Below, piece by piece: positions 24,584 through 31,818 of a DNA stretch of 61,173 nt. Under the pieces are notes generated by a model. That model saw only the letters and a program-made list of their open reading frames with translations. It did no database searches and had not been told where the DNA came from. Numbering within the stretch: the stretch's first letter is position 1; each line of letters opens with the position of its first letter. This DNA comes from Asticcacaulis sp. (GTDB taxonomy: Bacteria > Pseudomonadota > Alphaproteobacteria > Caulobacterales > Caulobacteraceae): assembly GCF_027484505.1 (NCBI RefSeq), contig NZ_JAIXSV010000327.1:1-61173 (forward strand), in the 5' to 3' direction. The translations under genes and the position numbers were made by a program.

Positions 24584-26521
24584 ATGCGACGACACTGGTT
24601 TGCCGGACTGATCGCGCTCAGCCTGCCTATGGCGGCGCAGGCGCAGGACAAACCGCTTCTGGCCGACATGTTCCGCGACCACGCCGTGCTTCAGCGCGAT
24701 CGGCCCGTCCCCGTCTGGGGCGAGGCGAAGCCGGGAGAGACGGTGACGCTGAGTTTCGGCTCCGCCCGCGTGACGGCGGTGACGGACGCGACCGGGCGCT
24801 GGCGCGCTGAACTGCCCCCTCTGTCAGCGGGTGGCCCCTATGTGCTGACGGCCTCGGCCGGCGCGGTGAAGCAGACCGTGTCCGATGTGCTGGTTGGGGA
24901 TGTCTTCCTCTGTTCCGGTCAGTCGAACATGGAATGGAACCTGAAGGACACCATCGGCGCGGCGGATCAGATCGCGACTTCGCAAAACCCGACCATCCGC
25001 ATGATGACGGTGCAGAAGACGCAGGCCTTCACGCCGCAATCGCACTTTCTCGCCCCGACCGAATGGCAGACGGCCTCCCCCGCCACCACGCCCAACTGGT
25101 CAGCCGTGTGCTATAATTTCGCCCGCGATCTGCAAACGCACGCCAATGTGCCCATCGGCCTGATCAATGCCTCCTGGGGCGGGTCGAAGATTCAGCCGTG
25201 GATGAGCCACGCCGCCTTGCAAAAGATTGGCGGCTATCAGGCCGATCTTGATGTGCTCGACACCTATGCTGCCGATCGCAGTCAGGCGGCGCAGGTCTAT
25301 GGCCAGACCTATATCCGCTGGTGGCAGGCCGCAGGCGGGCCGGGGACACCGTGGGCGGTGACACCGCAGGCGCTGAGCGGCTGGGCCGCCGTCCCGGATG
25401 TCAGCCGCAATTTCGAGGACTGGGGAATCAAGGACCTGAGCGACTATAACGGGCCGCTGTGGTACGCGCTGACGGTCAAACTGACCGCTGAAGAAGCGAA
25501 ACAAGGGGCGACGCTCAGCCTGGGCGCTATCGACGATATCGACCTGACCTTTGTGAATGGTGTGGCCGTAGGCTATACCTCGGCCCCGGCCGATGCGCGC
25601 CATTACAAGCTGGCCCCCGGAGCCCTGAAGGCCGGTGACAATGTTATCGTCGTGCAGGCCGTTGATCTGTGGGCCAAGGGTGGCATGTTCGGCGACGCCG
25701 TGCGCGAGCTGCGGCTGGCCAACGGCACGGCCAAGCCCTTGCAGAGCGGCTGGCGCTACTGGCAGCCGCCGCAAAACGTCCGCTTCCCGCCGACCGCGCC
25801 GTGGGACCCGACCGGCGGCCTGATCACCCTGCATCAGGCGATGATCGCCCCCATCGGGCCGTACGCCCTGACCGGGGCGCTGTGGTATCAGGGCGAGTCC
25901 AATACCGGCGAAGCGGCGAAGTACGAAGCGCTGATGGCCGGGCTGATGGCCGACTGGCGGCAGCAGTTCGGGCCGGACTCCGCCTTCCTTCTAGTACAAC
26001 TGGCCAATTTCGGGCCCATCCCCACCGCGCCCGTCGAGTCGGGCTGGTCTGGTGTGCGTGAGGCGCAACGCCGCGCCGCACTGAATGACAAGCGCGCCGC
26101 CTATGCCGTTACTATCGACATCGGCAATCCGCTCGACATCCACCCGCGTGACAAGCTGACGGTGGGTAAGCGCCTGTCGCGCGCGGCGCAAAGCCTGATC
26201 TATAAGGCCCCGTTCTCGCCCTCCGGCGGTGTGCCGATCGAAGCCACCCGCGCCAACGCGCAGGTGACGGTTCGCTTCGCTCACCTCGACGGTGCTCTGA
26301 AAACGAGCAATGGACAGGCGGCTGTGCGCTTTGAACTGTGCGGCGAGGGCATGGGAAGCTGTCAGTACGCTGAGGCGCGCCTTGCCGGTGACGCCGTGGT
26401 GCTCAGCGGACCTTCGGCGGCCACGGCCACGCGCGTGCGCTACTGCTGGGGCGACTCGCCTGTGTGCAATCTCACCGACACCACCCTGCCGGTCAGTCCG
26501 TTCGAGATAGAGGTCAAGTAA
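24584..26521 (+). CDS. Secreted sialate/xylan-type O-acetylesterase (SGNH family)
   Basis: This protein of about 645 residues has a signal peptide (MRRHWFAGLIALSLPMAAQAQ). It has the features of 9-O-acetylesterases: DMFRDHAVLQRDRPVPVWG at the mature N-terminus, the nucleophile block DVFLCSGQSNMEWNLKD, NASWGGSKIQPWM, a central jelly-roll insert (about 270-400) and GALWYQGESNTGEAAKYEAL, with the late catalytic DIHPRDK. Bacterial members remove acetyl groups from sialic acid or from xylan and other plant glycans. The LacI-type operator favours a plant polysaccharide role here. GGGAG lies before the ATG at 24584; the frame extends further upstream but through the terminator and operator. Confidence 0.88.
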   Translation: MRRHWFAGLIALSLPMAAQAQDKPLLADMFRDHAVLQRDRPVPVWGEAKPGETVTLSFGSARVTAVTDATGRWRAELPPLSAGGPYVLTASAGAVKQTVSDVLVGDVFLCSGQSNMEWNLKDTIGAADQIATSQNPTIRMMTVQKTQAFTPQSHFLAPTEWQTASPATTPNWSAVCYNFARDLQTHANVPIGLINASWGGSKIQPWMSHAALQKIGGYQADLDVLDTYAADRSQAAQVYGQTYIRWWQAAGGPGTPWAVTPQALSGWAAVPDVSRNFEDWGIKDLSDYNGPLWYALTVKLTAEEAKQGATLSLGAIDDIDLTFVNGVAVGYTSAPADARHYKLAPGALKAGDNVIVVQAVDLWAKGGMFGDAVRELRLANGTAKPLQSGWRYWQPPQNVRFPPTAPWDPTGGLITLHQAMIAPIGPYALTGALWYQGESNTGEAAKYEALMAGLMADWRQQFGPDSAFLLVQLANFGPIPTAPVESGWSGVREAQRRAALNDKRAAYAVTIDIGNPLDIHPRDKLTVGKRLSRAAQSLIYKAPFSPSGGVPIEATRANAQVTVRFAHLDGALKTSNGQAAVRFELCGEGMGSCQYAEARLAGDAVVLSGPSAATATRVRYCWGDSPVCNLTDTTLPVSPFEIEVK

Positions 26522-26535
26522 GAGGCCTCCGGCGG

Positions 26536-26554
26536 GCAGGGGCATAGCCCCTGC
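26536..26554 (+). terminator. Possible terminator hairpin after the esterase
   Basis: The perfect 8-bp stem GCAGGGGC/GCCCCTGC has a 3-base loop and lies 15 bases after the esterase stop. No U-run follows directly, so activity is uncertain. Confidence 0.5.
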
Positions 26555-26572
26555 ACTCGGTTGGTTCGCAAT

Positions 26573-26603
26573 AAAAAACGCCGGAGGTGTACCCTCCGGC
26601 GTT
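26573..26603 (-). terminator. Rho-independent terminator of the DUF465 gene
   Basis: The perfect 11-bp stem AACGCCGGAGG/CCTCCGGCGTT ends on the minus strand in a run of six T. It serves the DUF465 gene at 26631 and may stop plus-strand transcripts too. Confidence 0.85.
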
Positions 26604-26630
26604 CGTGTTTCTGAAAACCATCACCCCCCA

Positions 26631-26831
26631 TCACTGGAGAGTCTCATGCGTTCGTTCCTGTCGCAGAGTGGCTTTGATGGTGTCGATTTCATCCTTCAGT
26701 TTCAACTTCTTACGCTTAAGTTCCTTGAGATAGAGCGAGTCCGCCGAGGGCGAACGCGATTCGCGGGCGATGGTGTCCTTGAGGACCTGATGACGGTGAT
26801 CAAGTTCACGCACTCTCGCTTCGATGCTCAT
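26631..26831 (-). CDS. DUF465 (YdcH-like) small coiled-coil protein
   Basis: This 66-residue, highly charged helical protein carries the DUF465 pattern: RVRELDHRHQVLKDTIARES, then YLKELKRKKLKLKDEID. AAGGAG precedes the ATG. The family is widespread in Proteobacteria and has no firm function. A second, longer DUF465 protein lies on the other side of ubiX at 28228, so the window holds two paralogues with the same core LKRKKL. Confidence 0.85.
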   Translation of the reverse strand: MSIEARVRELDHRHQVLKDTIARESRSPSADSLYLKELKRKKLKLKDEIDTIKATLRQERTHETLQ

Positions 26832-27071
26832 GAGCTATCTCCTTTGCTCGTAAGACTGGGCCGGAAGAGGATACTGCCGACCGGAACCCCATCCCTTTTT
26901 CCCACATCCTCCGTGGTCGGATCGAGGCCTGAACACGTATAGGGAACACCCAAAATGCTTTACTGTGTAATCACGATCCATTACATCCGATCACGGATTT
27001 GCGAGATTCATATTTAGTAAAAGCTTAATCTTATGAGCCACTTATTGTGGTGATAAAAAGGACGCGCGGCA
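26832..27071. other. Divergent intergenic region between DUF465 and ubiX
   Basis: This is a 240-base AT-rich interval with no gene, presumably holding both divergent promoters. A repeated ATCACGATC/GATCACGGAT element occurs near 26970-26998, but no clear operator or -35/-10 pair was identified. Confidence 0.4.
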
Positions 27072-27650
27072 ATGGCGGAAGCTAATCAAAGACTTATCAT
27101 AGCCATTTCGGGGGCGTCTGGCGCGGTCTATGGTATCACCGCACTGCGAATGCTGCGTGAGCTTAAGGTCGAAAGTCATCTGGTGGTGTCGCGGGCAGCG
27201 GCCCTGTCGCTCAACGCTGAAACCGACCTGACGATTGGCGATCTCAACGCCATGGCCGATCAGGTACATAAGGTTGGTGACATTGGGGCGACGATTGCTT
27301 CGGGCTCCTTCCGCACCCTGGGGATGCTGGTCGCCCCGTGCTCGATCAAGACGATGAGCGAAATCACTACGGGCGTGACCTCCAACCTGATCAGCCGGGC
27401 GGCCGATGTGGTGCTGAAGGAGCGTCGGCGGCTGGTGCTGATGGTGCGCGAAAGTCCGCTGCATCTGGGGCACCTGCGCACCATGACCGCCGTGACCGAG
27501 ATGGGGGCCATTGTCGCCCCACCGGTGCCGGCCTTCTATACCCGCCCTCAATCCTTGCAGGAGATGGTCGATCAGAGCGTGGCGCGAGCGCTGGACCTGT
27601 TCGGCCTCGATGCCCCGATGACGCGCTGGAACGGGCTTAAGGATGACTGA
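27072..27650 (+). CDS. ubiX: Flavin prenyltransferase UbiX
   Basis: UbiX attaches a dimethylallyl group to FMN to make prenylated FMN, the cofactor of the decarboxylase UbiD in ubiquinone synthesis. The 192-residue protein shows ISGASGAVYGITALRML (FMN phosphate loop), GSFRTLGMLVAPCSIKTMSE, the block LISRAADVVLKERRRLVLM, RESPLHLGHL and late VAPPVPAFYTRPQ. AAGGA precedes the ATG. The following TIGR02444 gene overlaps its last eight bases, so the two are co-translated. Confidence 0.95.
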   Translation: MAEANQRLIIAISGASGAVYGITALRMLRELKVESHLVVSRAAALSLNAETDLTIGDLNAMADQVHKVGDIGATIASGSFRTLGMLVAPCSIKTMSEITTGVTSNLISRAADVVLKERRRLVLMVRESPLHLGHLRTMTAVTEMGAIVAPPVPAFYTRPQSLQEMVDQSVARALDLFGLDAPMTRWNGLKDD

Positions 27651-28143
27651 CACCACCTTCTGGGACTGGGCGCTGACGACCTATGCGGGTGAGAACGTGC
27701 CGTCCCTGTGTCTGGAGCTACAGGACACGCACGGGCAGAACGTACCGCTGGTGCTGTTTGCCGTCTGGGCCGGGGTGCGCGGCGTGGCGCTGGACGAAGA
27801 GACGGCGGAGGCGGCGGTCGATATATCGCGCGCCTACGCCGATACAGTCGTCGTGCCGTTACGCACCATCCGTCAGCGGATGCGCGCTGTCGTCGGCGAC
27901 ATGGACGACGCGCACCGCGCAGCCTTGCGCACGCGCGTCAAGGCGCTGGAGATCGAGGCCGAACGCGCCCAGATGGAAGCCTTGGCGGCATTGGTCGGCG
28001 ACGGCTCGGCTGAGCCGGAAAAGACCGCGCGGGACAACCTGCTGGCCGTGGCGCGGGTATGGGCGCGGGTGGTGCCACGAAATCCGCTGAATGCCTTCTG
28101 CGATGCCCTTTCGGAGCGCGGTTTTTTGAGGTATAATGCTTAA
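27643..28143 (+). CDS. TIGR02444 family protein
   Basis: This 166-residue protein of the TIGR02444 family starts MTDTTFWDWALTTYAGENVP and has the conserved block CLELQDTHGQNVPLVLFAVW. No biochemical function is known; in several alphaproteobacteria it follows ubiX as it does here. The first ATG overlaps the end of ubiX by eight bases (ATGACTGA), and AAGG sits directly in front. The middle is a long Ala/Arg/Glu-rich helix (VVGDMDDAHRAALRTRVKAL). It is predicted cytoplasmic. Confidence 0.82.
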   Translation: MTDTTFWDWALTTYAGENVPSLCLELQDTHGQNVPLVLFAVWAGVRGVALDEETAEAAVDISRAYADTVVVPLRTIRQRMRAVVGDMDDAHRAALRTRVKALEIEAERAQMEALAALVGDGSAEPEKTARDNLLAVARVWARVVPRNPLNAFCDALSERGFLRYNA

Positions 28144-28227
28144 TATTCACAGGCCGTCCGGTGCGTACACGGGAACAGCCTGGCCCTCTCAGAATGTCCC
28201 ATTCAGAACGAACCGGAGCTGGTCCAC

Positions 28228-28656
28228 ATGCACGATGACAGCAATATCCGCGCTCTTTTCCGTCCCGACTCGCTGCAACTGGTGAAAAACACACCGGTCG
28301 AATCGAGCAGCGACCTCGAACGGCGGGTGATCCATCGTGAAGACCTTGATCACAGCAATCTGGAACTGGTGACCGAAGAGGCACTGGAATACCAGAAGGA
28401 CGACCTCGAACCCGTTCTGCGCGAAACCGATCCCGCCATCGCCTCCCTGCCGCTGGATGCCGAAACGGTCAATCTGCGCACCCAACTGGCGCACCTGCGT
28501 CAGGAGCATAAGGATCTCGACGATTCGATTGTGGCGCTGGAAACCATGCCCCTGCCGGATCAGATCCTGATTGCGCGCCTGAAGCGCAAGAAGCTGGCCG
28601 TGCGCGACCAGATCAGCACGCTGGAAGACCGCATCCGCCCGGATATTATCGCCTGA
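28228..28656 (+). CDS. DUF465-containing protein with N-terminal extension
   Basis: This 142-residue protein has a C-terminal DUF465 hairpin at about residues 82-138 (QLAHLRQEHKDLDDSIVALE, LIARLKRKKLAVRDQISTLE). The N-terminal 75 residues are acidic and unlike the short DUF465 protein at 26631 (SSSDLERRVIHREDLDHSNL). GGAG lies nine bases before the ATG. It follows the ubiX-TIGR02444 pair by 84 bases. Function is unknown; probably cytoplasmic and oligomeric through its helices. Confidence 0.75.
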   Translation: MHDDSNIRALFRPDSLQLVKNTPVESSSDLERRVIHREDLDHSNLELVTEEALEYQKDDLEPVLRETDPAIASLPLDAETVNLRTQLAHLRQEHKDLDDSIVALETMPLPDQILIARLKRKKLAVRDQISTLEDRIRPDIIA

Positions 28657-28659
28657 TAT

Positions 28660-28690
28660 CTCCTCCCCATTGCGGCGCAACAGGGAGGAG
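28660..28690. terminator. Bidirectional hairpin between convergent genes
   Basis: CTCCTCCC (28660-28667) pairs with GGGAGGAG (28683-28690), and an inner TTGC-GGC-GCAA stem extends it. It lies between the DUF465 gene and the convergent membrane-protein gene and resembles half of the GGGGAG-type repeats. No U-run is present. Confidence 0.5.
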
Positions 28691-28699
28691 GGTTGAGGT

Positions 28700-29584
28700 T
28701 TACTCCTGATCGCGCTGGCGGCCGCCGATGGCCCCGGCGACGGCGCCGATAAAGGCGCCGATCAGCAGCGACAGGAAGCTGTAGATCATCACCTTGGCCC
28801 ATGCCTTGCGCGCCTCATCGGCGGCTTCCAGCGTGGCGTCGCGGGCGGTCTTGGCCTGAGCCAGAACCGTATCGACACGCGCCGAGGCATCCGCTTCGCT
28901 GAGATTGGTGCGCGCCGCGATCAGTGACGCCAGATAGGCTTTGTCCGCCGGCGACACGTCGCCATGTTCGATGCCGTAGCTGAGGATGCGCCCCGTTTCG
29001 GCCGTTACATCCGGCAGGGTCTGATCCGTCGGCGCACCCGCAACCGGTGCGGCGGGATTGGCAGAGGCGCGGTATAGCATATCGGTATAATAGGCCGTTG
29101 CCGCATCGGTCTTGTCGCTCGAAGCGGCGACGGCGGCCCCGGCCTGTACGCCGGAACTCACGACCGCACCGGCGACGCTGGCCAGTACGGCAGCGGTAAA
29201 CAGCGTGGCCACGGCCCAGGCGAGGAAACCCTGCGCCGTATCGCGGAAGAAGGCTTCATCCTTATCAACGCCGACATAGGTCTTGCGCAGGCGTCCGGCC
29301 AGATAGCCGCCCAGCGCCGAGGACAGCCACTGCATGACGATCAGCCAGATGGCTGCACCGACGGTCAGCTTGGCGGCGGTTTCACCCAGGGGTTCCCACG
29401 GGGATACCGAAGACAGCCCCAGCCCTTGCCCCAGCATCAGCAGCATCAGGGACAAAGCCGCCGCGGCCGCTGCTCCGGCCAGAATTGACGGCCAGCAGGC
29501 CCCCGACCCGGGCGTCACCTCGTAATAGTCGTCTTCGTAAAGGTCCGCGGACGCGGGCGTTACCGCCGGATCGAGCGTTTTCAT
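28700..29584 (-). CDS. Multi-spanning membrane protein of unknown function (PhnA-like annotation in relatives)
   Basis: This 294-residue protein has four likely transmembrane segments: residues about 30-58 (ILAGAAAAAALSLMLLMLGQ), 70-96 (TVGAAIWLIVMQWLSSALGG), 120-150 (FLAWAVATLFTAAVLASVAG) and 265-288 (SFLSLLIGAFIGAVAGAIGG). A soluble helical domain between the third and fourth is Ala/Asp/Thr-rich. The N-terminus is acidic and Tyr-rich (YEDDYYEV). Similar proteins in Rhizobiales and Caulobacterales carry the label PhnA-like without evidence for phosphonate use. The start at 29584 has AGAGGTGA; a longer frame to 29929 runs through the small-peptide gene and is not real. Confidence 0.7.
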   Translation of the reverse strand: MKTLDPAVTPASADLYEDDYYEVTPGSGACWPSILAGAAAAAALSLMLLMLGQGLGLSSVSPWEPLGETAAKLTVGAAIWLIVMQWLSSALGGYLAGRLRKTYVGVDKDEAFFRDTAQGFLAWAVATLFTAAVLASVAGAVVSSGVQAGAAVAASSDKTDAATAYYTDMLYRASANPAAPVAGAPTDQTLPDVTAETGRILSYGIEHGDVSPADKAYLASLIAARTNLSEADASARVDTVLAQAKTARDATLEAADEARKAWAKVMIYSFLSLLIGAFIGAVAGAIGGRQRDQE

Positions 29585-29597
29585 ATGTTCACCTCTA

Positions 29598-29675
29598 TTA
29601 ACGGAACAGAAGCGCCAGCAGGATGATGACGGGGATCGGCACCCCCAGAAGCCAAAGCAGAGCAGCACGGCCCAT
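29598..29675 (-). CDS. 25-residue hydrophobic membrane peptide
   Basis: This short gene reads MGRAALLWLLGVPIPVIILL followed by ALLFR and a stop. It is a single transmembrane helix with a Gly-Val-Pro-Ile-Pro kink and Arg at both ends. GGGAGAT lies seven bases ahead of the ATG, a better ribosome site than many larger genes here have. It ends 13 bases before the start of the four-helix membrane protein gene, so both belong to one transcript. Similar very small LLWLLGVP-type peptides occur in other Proteobacteria. It may assist folding or assembly of the partner; this is inference. Confidence 0.65.
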   Translation of the reverse strand: MGRAALLWLLGVPIPVIILLALLFR

Positions 29676-29837
29676 GATCGTATCTCCCTATGATGATCGG
29701 TCGCGTCAGCTTGGTCCTTTCGCGGTGGGTTTGCTGTGCCGGAAAGCGAGCCGTTTGTAATTTCACCGTAAAGGGGACTTGCGGTTTCATCTTGCCGGGC
29801 GCGCTGTGGACCGCTACCAGCAATACCGGAGGTGCCC

Positions 29838-30245
29838 ATGCTCAACCGTGTCGAAGACGACGTTTTCATCACCACGCTTAAAGTGCGCGATTCCGAATGC
29901 GACGCGCAGGGCGTGGTCAATAACGCCAACTATCTGGTCTATATGGAATATGCGCGGCACGAATTCCTGGAGCATCAGGGCGTGAAGTTCGCCGATCTGA
30001 TCCCTCAGAACATCTTCCTGATGACTTCGCACATGGAGATCGACTTCGTGAACTCGCTCACCGGTGGGCAGGTGTTCGAAGTGCGCTCACAGGTGCGGCG
30101 GGACCGTGCCAAGATCATCTTCGATCAGCAGGTGGTGCGCGTCGCCGATCAGGCCGTGTGCATCCGCGCGCGCGTCGATGTGATCTGTAAGATCGACGGC
30201 CGCCTGACGCGCGGTGACTGGTTCGATCGATATATGCCTGTCTAA
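29838..30245 (+). CDS. Acyl-CoA thioesterase, 4-hydroxybenzoyl-CoA (hotdog) type
   Basis: This 135-residue single hotdog-domain thioesterase has the catalytic block of the 4HBT/YbgC type, VRDSECDAQGVVNNANYLVY (catalytic Asp in DAQG, then NANY), followed by YMEYARHEFLEHQGVKFADL. The C-terminal strands include RDRAKIIFDQQVVR. It would hydrolyse acyl-CoA in the cytoplasm. A strong GGAGG is five bases ahead of the ATG at 29838; a GTG at 29832 overlaps that site and is less likely. It could be the YbgC that in many genomes sits beside tolQ, but here it is 24 kb away and followed by a PP2C gene. Confidence 0.85.
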   Translation: MLNRVEDDVFITTLKVRDSECDAQGVVNNANYLVYMEYARHEFLEHQGVKFADLIPQNIFLMTSHMEIDFVNSLTGGQVFEVRSQVRRDRAKIIFDQQVVRVADQAVCIRARVDVICKIDGRLTRGDWFDRYMPV

Positions 30246-30254
30246 GGAGCCCTC

Positions 30255-31079
30255 ATGCGTATTGTCTCTCAGGGCTCAGATCGTGGCGGCGTCTATAATG
30301 AGGACGCACTGGGGGCAGCGGGGGATGCCGTGTGGCTGCTCGATGGGGCCACGTCGCTGGGGCCATCGCGCATGGCGGGGACCAGTGACGCTGCGTGGTT
30401 TGCGCACTTCGTCTCGGACAGGCTGGCCCACACGACCGGCAGCGTGCGTGAGCGCTTCAGTGCGGCCATCGACGCGGCGCGGGCTGTTTTTGAGGCGGCT
30501 GGACCCTTGCCCGACGCCCCGTGGGCCATGCCGTCGGCAGGGGCCGCGCTGCTGCGGCAGGATGGGGATACGCTAGAAATTGGCGTGCTGGGTGACGTCA
30601 AGGTGTGGTTGATCGCCCCGGACGGCGCGGTCACGGCCCTGCCGGGGGGCGAGGTGCTGGAAGCGCTCGATGCCGCCGCGCTGGAGCGGCTGGTGGCCAT
30701 GCGCGCCGAACAGGGACCAATAGGACTGAAGGCGGCGCGGACGCAGCTTGATCCGCTGTTGCGCGATAACCGCTCGAAAATGAATAGGCCGGGCGGATAC
30801 TGGGTCCTGAGCCTCGATAAAGCCTGCCTGACGGGGATGCAGATCACGCGCGTCCGGGTGGCCGGGGTGCGCTCTGTGCTGATGGCCACTGACGGGTTTT
30901 ACGACCTGTGGGGCGCCTATGGCGTGCCCTTTGCCGAGGTGCGGGAGGGGCTTGCGGCCGGGCAGGGCGAAGCGCTGATCCGGCGCTTGCGTGACATCGA
31001 ACGCGCCGATGCGGAAGGCCTGCACTACCCCCGTTTCAAGCCGCATGACGACGCCAGTTGGGTGCTGACCGAAATATAA
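30255..31079 (+). CDS. PP2C-family protein phosphatase
   Basis: This 274-residue Mg2+/Mn2+-dependent phosphatase-like protein has metal-site motifs in order: SDRGGVYNEDALG (about 8-20), VWLLDGATSLG (about 26-36), GVLGDVKVWL, MATDGFYDLW (about 213-222) and the final HDDASWVL. An AAGGAG lies six bases before the ATG and the gene starts nine bases after the thioesterase stop, so the two form an operon. No partner kinase or anti-sigma factor is nearby, so the substrate is unknown. Compared with bacterial SpoIIE/RsbU types it has no N-terminal sensor domain. Confidence 0.8.
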   Translation: MRIVSQGSDRGGVYNEDALGAAGDAVWLLDGATSLGPSRMAGTSDAAWFAHFVSDRLAHTTGSVRERFSAAIDAARAVFEAAGPLPDAPWAMPSAGAALLRQDGDTLEIGVLGDVKVWLIAPDGAVTALPGGEVLEALDAAALERLVAMRAEQGPIGLKAARTQLDPLLRDNRSKMNRPGGYWVLSLDKACLTGMQITRVRVAGVRSVLMATDGFYDLWGAYGVPFAEVREGLAAGQGEALIRRLRDIERADAEGLHYPRFKPHDDASWVLTEI

Positions 31080-31195
31080 AGGGATGATGCGGTTTGCAGG
31101 GCGTGGGATAGGCGTGCCCTTTTTCGGTCGATTTTTGCCTTATCAATCAAGGGGCGTGGCGGAAGTGGGTGGATTCGTGAACAGAAAGGTTTTCG

Positions 31196-31759
31196 ATGAC
31201 GCGTTTAAAATCCGGGGCCCTGATTGTGGCGATCCCCCTTATGCTGTCGATGACGGCCTGTGCCAGCCACAAATATGTTGATGAGAAAATTACGGCGACC
31301 AATGGCCGTATCGACCAGCAGGAGACCCGTCTCACGCAACTCGATCAAACGACGCAGGAGGCGCTGAGCCGCGCCACGGCGGCGGGCAAGCTGGCTGAGG
31401 GTAAGTTCAACTACGCCGTCGTGCTGAGCGACGATTCCATCAAGTTCGAGACCGATAAGGCCGTTTTGTCCGAAGCGGGCAAGCAGGTGCTGGCGGACCT
31501 CGCCGCGCGGCTGAAACGCGACAACAAGAATGTTTATCTGGAAATTCAGGGCTTTACCGACTCGACCGGGACGGATGACATCAATTACCGCCTGGGCAAT
31601 GCCCGCGCCGACAGCGTGAAACGCTTCCTGAACAGTCAGGGCGTGGCGCTGAACCGCATGGCCTCCATCTCCTATGGGGCGGAGCAGCCTGTCGCACCGA
31701 ACACGACGCGCGAAGGCCGCGCCGCCAACCGGCGTGTGGTGATCGTGGTTCTGTCGTAA
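31196..31759 (+). CDS. OmpA-family peptidoglycan-binding lipoprotein
   Basis: This 187-residue lipoprotein has the lipobox MTAC (Cys22) followed by a short coiled coil (YVDEKITATNGRIDQQETRL). The OmpA C-terminal domain occupies about 75-187: SDDSIKFETDKAVLSEAGKQ, YLEIQGFTDSTGTDD, NYRLGNARADSVKRFL and GRAANRRVVIVVL, including the Asp and Arg that hold diaminopimelate. It would tether the outer membrane to peptidoglycan, like Pal (a second OmpA-type lipoprotein at 57850). AAAGG precedes the ATG. A strong hairpin follows the stop. Confidence 0.88.
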   Translation: MTRLKSGALIVAIPLMLSMTACASHKYVDEKITATNGRIDQQETRLTQLDQTTQEALSRATAAGKLAEGKFNYAVVLSDDSIKFETDKAVLSEAGKQVLADLAARLKRDNKNVYLEIQGFTDSTGTDDINYRLGNARADSVKRFLNSQGVALNRMASISYGAEQPVAPNTTREGRAANRRVVIVVLS

Positions 31760-31762
31760 TCA

Positions 31763-31794
31763 AAACGCCCGGCTGAGCGATCAGCCGGGCGTTT
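31763..31794. terminator. Bidirectional terminator between the OmpA-like gene and nagA
   Basis: The perfect 14-bp stem AAACGCCCGGCTGA/TCAGCCGGGCGTTT has a GCGA loop and lies between two convergent stop codons. On the minus strand it ends in TTTTG, which suits nagA; the plus-strand tail is GTTTC. Confidence 0.85.
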
Positions 31795-31818
31795 CAAGAT
31801 GTCGGGTGCTGAACGGCT

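Noticed and set aside
29585-29929. N-terminal extension of the membrane protein gene to 29929
   Set aside because: The extended frame passes through the 25-residue peptide gene in another frame and has no hydrophobic leader; a good ribosome site supports the start at 29584.
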